A DNA stretch of 7,115 bases, taken from assembly GCA_016742295.1 (NCBI GenBank), contig JACVCA010000058.1, forward strand, positions 1 to 7,115. The letters run 5' to 3'. The translations under genes were made by a program, and so were the position numbers. Shown here one piece after another: positions 1 through 4,101 of the stretch (the first letter of the stretch is position 1; the number at the start of each line of letters is the position of its first letter). The notes under the pieces were generated by a model. It was given only the letters and a program-made list of their open reading frames with translations, had not been told where the DNA came from and made no database searches. The DNA is from Alphaproteobacteria bacterium (GTDB taxonomy: Bacteria; Pseudomonadota; Alphaproteobacteria; JAGOMX01).

Positions 1-902
1 AGCTTGCAGAGAAAGATCAATTTAGTACCCAAAAGCTGATTGAGTATTTAATCTCCTTGCCTATAAGCAAGATCCAAGCTTTTTTTAAGGGCACCGAAGC
101 TGCGACATTAATTGACAAAGACGCGGAGAAGATGGCTATTTCCATAAGGGCTACTTTATCTGTAACGCTCAGATGTCTTAAATATCTTGATGAAACTCAA
201 AAACCATTTTCTTTAAGAGATTGGGCCCGAGAAGATGAAAAAGATGAGTGGATCTTCTTAAGCTGTTTGCCAGAGCAAAGAGCTACCTTAAGACCCCTTT
301 TAACAGCTTGGATGGCAAGCGCTGCAAAAGCTCTCATGAGTATGCTAATCAACCCACAGAGAAGATTATGGTTTATTGTTGATGAACTTCCATCACTTTA
401 TAAATTACCTTCACTTCCCATGACTTTAGCTGAGATCCGTAAATACGGTGGCTGCGTTGTTGCAGGGACTCAGGATTTATTTCAGCTGGATAAGATCTAT
501 GGGCAAGAGGTTACGAAATCTATTACATCTCTCTGCAATACTAAGGTAATGTTTTCTATGCCAGACCGCCATGTGGCTGAAAGGATGGCAACAGCTTTAG
601 GGCAACAAGAGGTATCGGAAAGTATGGAAGGCGTATCATTTGGATCTCATCAAGTTAGAGATGGTGTCTCGTTATCCGAGCAAAGAAAAATCCAGCCTAC
701 TATCATGCCGGAAGATCTCATGAAGCTTGATAAACTTGAGGCTTATTTGAAGCTACCTGGCGATCTGCCGTTGACGAAGGTTAAGTTTGATTACCATGCT
801 ACTGGGCTTAAAGCCCCGAGTTATATTGAAAAGGAAATCAAAAAAAGGCCTGATCGAAAAAAACCAATTATACGTCAAATAGATTTGAAAATAAAATTAT
901 AA
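1..902 (+). CDS. traD: F-type conjugative coupling protein TraD, C-terminal part (5' end off the window)
   Basis: The reading frame is open to the left edge (first complete codon at 3) and ends at TAA 900-902, so this is the last ~299 residues of a longer protein. TraD is the inner-membrane hexameric ATPase that hands the relaxosome to the type IV secretion channel. The visible part has a strong Walker B segment, LWFIVDELPSLYKLP (Asp-Glu codons at 381-386), very like the F-plasmid motif. It is followed by a GGCVVAGTQDLFQLDKIYG stretch, the conserved segment after Walker B, and by the family's closing region LEAYLKLPGDLPLTKVKF. The Walker A motif and the membrane segments lie upstream of the window. 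The protein stops soon after the ATPase core in a Lys/Arg-rich tail and has no long C-terminal extension like that of F TraD, which contacts TraM. An in-frame TTG at 57 is not a credible start, because homologous-looking sequence continues upstream. The family call is firm; the symbol is by similarity. Confidence 0.93.
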   Translation, partial: LAEKDQFSTQKLIEYLISLPISKIQAFFKGTEAATLIDKDAEKMAISIRATLSVTLRCLKYLDETQKPFSLRDWAREDEKDEWIFLSCLPEQRATLRPLLTAWMASAAKALMSMLINPQRRLWFIVDELPSLYKLPSLPMTLAEIRKYGGCVVAGTQDLFQLDKIYGQEVTKSITSLCNTKVMFSMPDRHVAERMATALGQQEVSESMEGVSFGSHQVRDGVSLSEQRKIQPTIMPEDLMKLDKLEAYLKLPGDLPLTKVKFDYHATGLKAPSYIEKEIKKRPDRKKPIIRQIDLKIKL

Positions 903-974
903 CTAGAATCAATTAACAAATCCAAATAGTAAGAATTAACAGAACTTAAGCTAGAATGTAAATTAGACAAGCTC

Positions 975-1373
975 CTAATAAGATAATACTTTAAGTCCTA
1001 ATATTCTTTTGAATTCCTTTACATTGTGAGTTAGAAGAGAGTATCCATACGTAATAGCAGTTGCTGCAATAATAAGATCGTGAGCGCCAATAAGCTTACC
1101 TCTCTTTGACAAAAAGCCATCGATTTCTGCGTGAATACGAGCTATTTCTGAGGTAAAAGGAAGGGTTGGTATTCTGGCAAGTATAGTTTCAACAAAAGCT
1201 GAGCGTTTTAAACGGCGTTCTTCAGTTGAAGCTAAATGTACGCCAACCAATAGTTCTGACGCTGTAATTGAGGACATAAAAACTAGCTCATCATTTTCTT
1301 GTAGATTAAAATGGCTAAGCTTTTTATTGCGCTCTGTATCAATGAAGACACAAGTATCTAGAATTAATCCCAT
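975..1373 (-). CDS. vapC: VapC-family PIN-domain ribonuclease toxin
   Basis: This 132-residue protein has the size and layout of a type II toxin VapC, an Mg2+-dependent endoribonuclease that usually cleaves tRNA or rRNA and is held inactive by its antitoxin. The PIN acidic residues are visible: Asp6 in GLILDTCVFID, Glu40 in TASELLVGV and Asp99 in IGAHDLIIAATAI. The fourth position lies in LLTHNVKEF (Asn117/Glu120), the usual THN..(D/E)F end of the domain. The chain is complete and all key residues are kept, so it is probably active. Its ATG lies inside the end of the antitoxin gene (10-nt overlap, 1364-1373), which implies translational coupling. It converges on traD, with 72 nt between the two stop codons. 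Confidence in the family is high; the RNA target cannot be read from sequence. Confidence 0.95.
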   Translation of the reverse strand: MGLILDTCVFIDTERNKKLSHFNLQENDELVFMSSITASELLVGVHLASTEERRLKRSAFVETILARIPTLPFTSEIARIHAEIDGFLSKRGKLIGAHDLIIAATAITYGYSLLTHNVKEFKRILGLKVLSY

Positions 1374-1642
1374 TTACTAGCTGGTACTTTCATTGTAGTA
1401 CGAATATCATGGGTATCTCTAATAAAGGCAGTTTGATCTTCTTTATCTAAAGCAGGAAGAGAAAAAAGAAAGTCTCTAAGTTCACTTAAGTGTATCTTTT
1501 GAGTTGGCATAGCAGGACTAAGCTTAGCTACGACTTCCTTGCCTCTTTTAATTTCAAAGCTCTCACCTTGATAATAAACTTTACTAAGAAGGTTTGAAAA
1601 CTCCCTAACAGCTTTTGTCGCTCGAATAATATGGGTTGTCAT
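1364..1642 (-). CDS. vapB: Phd/YefM-type antitoxin partner of VapC
   Basis: This 92-residue protein resembles the Phd/YefM fold class: an N-terminal DNA-binding part (ATKAVREFSNLLSKV, then GESFEIKRGKEVVAKLSPA, matching the family's 'F..LL..V...GE...I.R.GK.VA.L.P' pattern). A charged C-terminal tail (about residues 50-92), ending ASKWD, should wrap the toxin. Such antitoxins neutralise the PIN toxin and repress their own operon. The gene lies directly upstream of, and overlaps, the toxin gene, which is the usual antitoxin-first order. The start is supported by AAGGAA (complement of 1649-1654) six nt before the ATG. The name vapB describes its role as VapC partner; by fold it is Phd-like rather than AbrB-like. 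Confidence 0.92.
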   Translation of the reverse strand: MTTHIIRATKAVREFSNLLSKVYYQGESFEIKRGKEVVAKLSPAMPTQKIHLSELRDFLFSLPALDKEDQTAFIRDTHDIRTTMKVPASKWD

Positions 1643-1648
1643 AAATAT

Positions 1649-1690
1649 TTCCTTATTATTAAGATAACATTCAAATGTATTCTATTACAA
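1649..1690 (-). promoter_or_regulatory. Candidate vapBC promoter and ribosome-binding site
   Basis: On the minus strand, TTGTAA (complement of 1685-1690) is followed after 18 nt by TATCTT (complement of 1661-1666). The TG-T before TATCTT gives an extended -10. AAGGAA (1649-1654) is the antitoxin Shine-Dalgarno. The implied leader is very short. This was placed by eye in AT-rich DNA, so it is only a plausible match. Confidence 0.4.
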
Positions 1691-1693
1691 TCA

Positions 1694-1709
1694 TATTTTA
1701 TGTAAAATA
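1694..1709. repeat. Short perfect inverted repeat upstream of vapBC, possible operator
   Basis: TATTTTA-TG-TAAAATA has 7-bp perfect arms with a 2-bp centre. It sits just upstream of the candidate -35 of the toxin-antitoxin operon, a position where an autoregulating antitoxin complex could bind. The arms are pure A/T in AT-rich DNA, so chance is a real alternative. Confidence 0.3.
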
Positions 1710-1750
1710 ATATTTTTTGGGAAATCGTGTTAAATGTTAGGTATAATAAG

Positions 1751-1888
1751 CTACCTACCAGAGCTAGGAGAAGATGATGTAAGCCAGTCATCCTGGATAT
1801 CAATATCTGCTTCTTGAATGTCAGTGGCAAAAAGAGAATGTAGATAACTAAATGCTAACCATACCCCTATTCCGTAAAATAGTTTCAT
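1751..1888 (-). CDS. Small predicted secreted peptide (45 aa), possibly a truncated effector remnant
   Basis: Starting at the ATG complementary to 1886-1888, the frame encodes 45 residues. MKLFYGIGVWLAFSYLHSLF looks like a Sec signal peptide with likely cleavage after the next Ala (residue 21). A short acidic tail (TDIQEADIDIQDDWL) and a Ser-rich end (SSSPSSGR) follow. I chose this start over the longer in-frame option (up to 1948) because the longer part belongs to the recombinase remnant. An AGGACAGG Shine-Dalgarno-like stretch and a perfect extended -10 also lie just upstream. The pattern of signal peptide ending at Ala, then acidic residues, resembles the N-termini of the three exported proteins on the + strand. 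It could be a genuine short peptide gene, the 5' stump of a lost family member, or chance. The function is unknown. Confidence 0.45.
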   Translation of the reverse strand: MKLFYGIGVWLAFSYLHSLFATDIQEADIDIQDDWLTSSSPSSGR

Positions 1889-1903
1889 AGCACACCTGTC
1901 CTT

Positions 1904-1912
1904 ATTATAGCA
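1904..1912 (-). promoter_or_regulatory. Extended -10 element upstream of the small secreted peptide
   Basis: The minus strand reads TGCTATAAT (complement of 1904-1912), a perfect extended -10 consensus 15 nt before the peptide's ATG. No good -35 sits at 16-18 nt, but extended -10 promoters often lack one. The AAGGACAGG directly after it could act as a Shine-Dalgarno, although the implied leader is short. Confidence 0.4.
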
Positions 1913-1915
1913 AAA

Positions 1916-2170
1916 TCCCTTTGGTTCCAAGACCATTAATTTTCGCACCCCTAATTCTTTTTTTAATCCTGCTTTTCGGTGCTCAACAATAAGATCTCTT
2001 TCTATCTAAGCAAAAGACATCGTAATATAAAAGAAAAAGTTGCCTAAAGGGATGCTGGCATCAATGCTATCCCGGACTTTAAATGGACGTTTTTTTTCTT
2101 CATGCTTTAGAATTAAATCAACCAGTCCTTTAACACTATGCTTTAGAGGGTTTCTAAGTAACCAGAACAT
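1916..2170 (-). pseudogene. Serine recombinase (resolvase/DNA invertase family) remnant
   Basis: Reading the minus strand from about 2170 gives the middle of a Tn3-resolvase/invertase catalytic domain. A segment SVKGLVDLILKHEEKKRPFK is followed by VRDSIDASIPLGNFFFYIT, then MSFA-stop-IERDLIVEHRKAGLKKELG. Family members typically read '..D.IDTSTP.G.FFFH...AFAE.ERDLI.ER..AGL..A...G'. The stop codon (TAG, complement of 2006-2008) falls at the usual Glu (GAG) position before the ERD.I motif, a one-base nonsense change. The N-terminal part with the catalytic Ser (Y.RVS) is absent, the upstream LDRLGRS-like segment is degraded, and the C-terminal helix-turn-helix is missing. It is a non-functional relic of an invertase/resolvase from a mobile element. 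Confidence 0.85.
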
Positions 2171-2340
2171 CTATCGTGAAACCCTTTATAAGCATTATCG
2201 GCAGTATCAAAAGGCGTAGTACTTAATTTTTTCATCTTCTAGGTCTAAGTAAAATCCCACTCTGTTAATGATGGAAGGGCGGAAGCAGTTGAAAGATTTA
2301 TATCGCAGAAATATTTAAACCGGAATAATTAGAATTACTT
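2171..2340. other. Stretch with no recognisable gene
   Basis: Both strands carry only short broken frames. The minus strand contains a short ATG frame (MKKLSTTPFDTADNAYKGF..., about 30 codons, starting near 2234 and overlapping the recombinase remnant in another frame) that I do not recognise. The position fits decayed upstream sequence of the recombinase or of another lost gene, but I cannot identify the YxRVS motif. No RNA gene or strong terminator was seen. Confidence 0.4.
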
Positions 2341-2343
2341 ATA

Positions 2344-2371
2344 TTGACACTTATATTTATTATTGTATGCT
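2344..2371 (+). promoter_or_regulatory. Candidate sigma-70 promoter of the patatin gene cluster
   Basis: A consensus TTGACA (2344-2349) is followed by a 16-nt spacer and TATGCT (2366-2371). It lies about 40 nt before the first patatin start and directly after the decayed region, where a promoter for the three-gene cluster would be expected. The perfect -35 makes it better than background, though AT-rich DNA gives many -10 look-alikes. Confidence 0.5.
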
Positions 2372-2400
2372 AAATATGGTAATAAAAATTAACCTTAAAA

Positions 2401-2406
2401 AGGGAG
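2401..2406 (+). promoter_or_regulatory. Ribosome-binding site that decides the first patatin start
   Basis: AGGGAG abuts an ATG at 2407 with no spacing but lies six nt before the in-frame ATG at 2413. The second ATG is therefore the likely start. Confidence 0.6.
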
Positions 2407-2412
2407 ATGATT

Positions 2413-3951
2413 ATGTATTTATACCTATTAGCTTCTTTACTTTTATCTTACTCTGTTTATGCATCAGATGAGCAATCAGAAGGAACCAACAAGCCCTTAG
2501 TGAGTAGCAGTTCTGGAGTTCCAGCGAGTGAGAAGGATGAATCCTCTACCTTGAACACCCCAAGTTCTATTTTCCTACACGACGCTCAAAAAGAAGCTGA
2601 GCCAGATGAGAGTATCTTTAATGTACCGGAAGGAGTAGTGGGTCTATCAACTAGTTTTGGTCTCCTACAAGAACATGAAGAGATTTTAACCCCTGAACAA
2701 CAAGAAGAAAGAGCAAAAAAAGTAACTCTTAAATTTAAAGCAGAAAAGAAAAGAAGAACTATTTTAGCTAAAGATGAAGATTGTTTTGTCAGCTTTTTGT
2801 CTCGCAATAAACTTCCTATTACTTATTTTACTGGTCTTTCTATTGATGGAGGGGGGACAAGGGGCCTTATTTCTGCTTTATTATTAGAAGAGCTTTCAAG
2901 AAGACTTAGCCGACCCCTACACAATTATTTTGATTATATAGGTGGTACCTCAATTGGAGGCATACTCGCATTAGGGTTAACGGCTCCCGATCTAAGTGAA
3001 GCTGATAAACCTCTTTTACATCCTAGTGAGTTAGCTAAGCTATTCACTGTGAGAGGAAATGATATATTTCCTAATAAGCCTACAGAGATACCATTTTATA
3101 ATCTTCCTCTTAAACTATGGGATAGTTTAAAGTATCTTATGGAAACAGCAAAAACAACTATTGTATCTCAATATGACCCGCACAATCTTGTAATTTTACT
3201 CAAAGAAAAATTAGGGGAAAAAACATATTTACATCAAACTTTAACAAATACGTTAATAACAGCAGTTGATACGGGACAACAACGGCCCCAAACATACCTC
3301 TTTGATAGTCAAGAAGCGAGGAAACTGTATTCTTTACAGCAAGCTCAAATTCCTTTGTGGGAAGTAGGCAGATCAACTTCTGCAGCTCCTACTTACTTTC
3401 CCGCTTATAAGCTTGTTATTGAAGGAGATGGTCGGATATTGAACCAACATAGATTGGTTGATGGGGGCCTGTGGGTCAATAACCCCTCAAGTCTTGTCGC
3501 AAGGTCTTTATTGAAATGGGCTTCTGAGCAACATATGTTTGCTTCTCATAAGAACATCATCTTGCTTTCTTTAGGTACAGGGTACAGTAAAGAAGGTCGT
3601 CAGATTCCAGGTGATGCAGGCTTGGCAACCGCTGTACGCCCTGTAATTGATACCTTAATGAATGTTTCTAGCTTTGCAGTACATGAAACGCTTAGAGATA
3701 TATTAAGCAGAGATAATTACTTACGTATTAATCCTCAGTTACAGGAAGAGCTTAAGTTAGATACTACAGATCAGACATCCTTTGAAATATTCGAAAAGGC
3801 GGCAAAAAGTGAGTATGAAAAAGTTCACACTTTTATTGATGGTCCTTTCCGTAAGGTATTAGAAGCTGATGAATTCTTACCTAGAGTGCCTAGAATTTTA
3901 GATGAAGTATCTGACAATAGTAAGGGTAAAGAAAAAGAACAAGATATATAG
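2413..3951 (+). CDS. Secreted patatin-like phospholipase
   Basis: This 512-residue protein belongs to the patatin family of Ser-Asp lipid acyl hydrolases (phospholipase A activity). Residues 1-16 (MYLYLLASLLLSYSVY), followed by Ala-Ser-Asp-Glu, form a clear signal peptide, so it should leave the cytoplasm. Residues ~18-130 are acidic, Ser-rich and charged, with no recognised domain. The patatin domain runs from ~137 to ~435. It has the oxyanion-hole motif DGGGTRG (145-151), nucleophile Ser180 in GTSIG, catalytic Asp350 in VDGGLWVNNP, and the family's SAAPTYF and LLSLGTG motifs. All catalytic residues are present. A C-terminal region (EADEFLPRVPR) and a Lys-rich tail (KGKEKEQDI) are shared in pattern with the next gene. 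The start at 2413 rather than 2407 is chosen on Shine-Dalgarno spacing. Action on host or rival membranes is inference; the route across the outer membrane is unknown. Confidence 0.93.
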   Translation: MYLYLLASLLLSYSVYASDEQSEGTNKPLVSSSSGVPASEKDESSTLNTPSSIFLHDAQKEAEPDESIFNVPEGVVGLSTSFGLLQEHEEILTPEQQEERAKKVTLKFKAEKKRRTILAKDEDCFVSFLSRNKLPITYFTGLSIDGGGTRGLISALLLEELSRRLSRPLHNYFDYIGGTSIGGILALGLTAPDLSEADKPLLHPSELAKLFTVRGNDIFPNKPTEIPFYNLPLKLWDSLKYLMETAKTTIVSQYDPHNLVILLKEKLGEKTYLHQTLTNTLITAVDTGQQRPQTYLFDSQEARKLYSLQQAQIPLWEVGRSTSAAPTYFPAYKLVIEGDGRILNQHRLVDGGLWVNNPSSLVARSLLKWASEQHMFASHKNIILLSLGTGYSKEGRQIPGDAGLATAVRPVIDTLMNVSSFAVHETLRDILSRDNYLRINPQLQEELKLDTTDQTSFEIFEKAAKSEYEKVHTFIDGPFRKVLEADEFLPRVPRILDEVSDNSKGKEKEQDI

Positions 3952-3962
3952 AAAATAATCAA

Positions 3963-4024
3963 GGAGCAACATTCTATTCAATAATTTTATAATATCAAAA
4001 TCGTTAGATTGGAATGTTTGCTCC
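3963..4024. repeat. Long inverted repeat between the two patatin genes
   Basis: GGAGCAACATTC (3963-3974) pairs with GAATGTTTGCTCC (4012-4024): 12 bp with a single bulged base, separated by 37 nt that can form an inner ATTTT/AAAAT hairpin. It starts 11 nt after the first patatin stop codon. No T-run follows the right arm, so it is not a standard intrinsic terminator. It could be a transcript-stabilising or attenuating hairpin, a protein-binding site, or the ends of a very small element. Confidence 0.6.
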
Positions 4025-4087
4025 TATGTTCAATTATTATTTATATTTATGTACTTTCTACCCAATTTTTGAAGGGATACGCTAAGA

Positions 4088-4094
4088 AGAAGGA
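4088..4094 (+). promoter_or_regulatory. Ribosome-binding site of the protease-patatin gene
   Basis: AGAAGGA ends seven nt before the ATG at 4102, where a signal peptide begins. This fixes the start against an upstream in-frame TTG at 4009, which lies next to the inverted repeat and has no good ribosome-binding site. Confidence 0.7.
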
Positions 4095-4101
4095 AGTCAC
4101 C

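Noticed and set aside
903..974. Intrinsic terminator between the convergent traD and vapC genes
   Set aside because: Only short repeats (two CTAGAAT copies, two similar AATTAACA stretches) and no stable GC stem followed by a T-run were seen.
1639..1830. Hydrophobic 63-codon frame on the minus strand
   Set aside because: It overlaps the vapBC upstream region and the small secreted-peptide frame, has no good ribosome-binding site, and looks like a chance frame in AT-rich DNA.
2586..2807. 73-codon minus-strand frame inside the first patatin gene
   Set aside because: It lies antisense to the clearly coding acidic/Ser-rich region, and its Cys/Ser/Leu-rich composition is what the complement of that region gives.
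2413..3951. Patatin as a CBASS (CapV-type) anti-phage effector
   Set aside because: The protein has a signal peptide and no adjacent cyclic-nucleotide synthase gene; an exported lipase does not fit an intracellular abortive-infection effector.
4009..4101. Longer start (TTG at 4009) for the protease-patatin protein
   Set aside because: It would place 31 extra residues before an excellent signal peptide, overlaps the inverted repeat and lacks a good ribosome-binding site; ATG 4102 has AGAAGGA at proper spacing.
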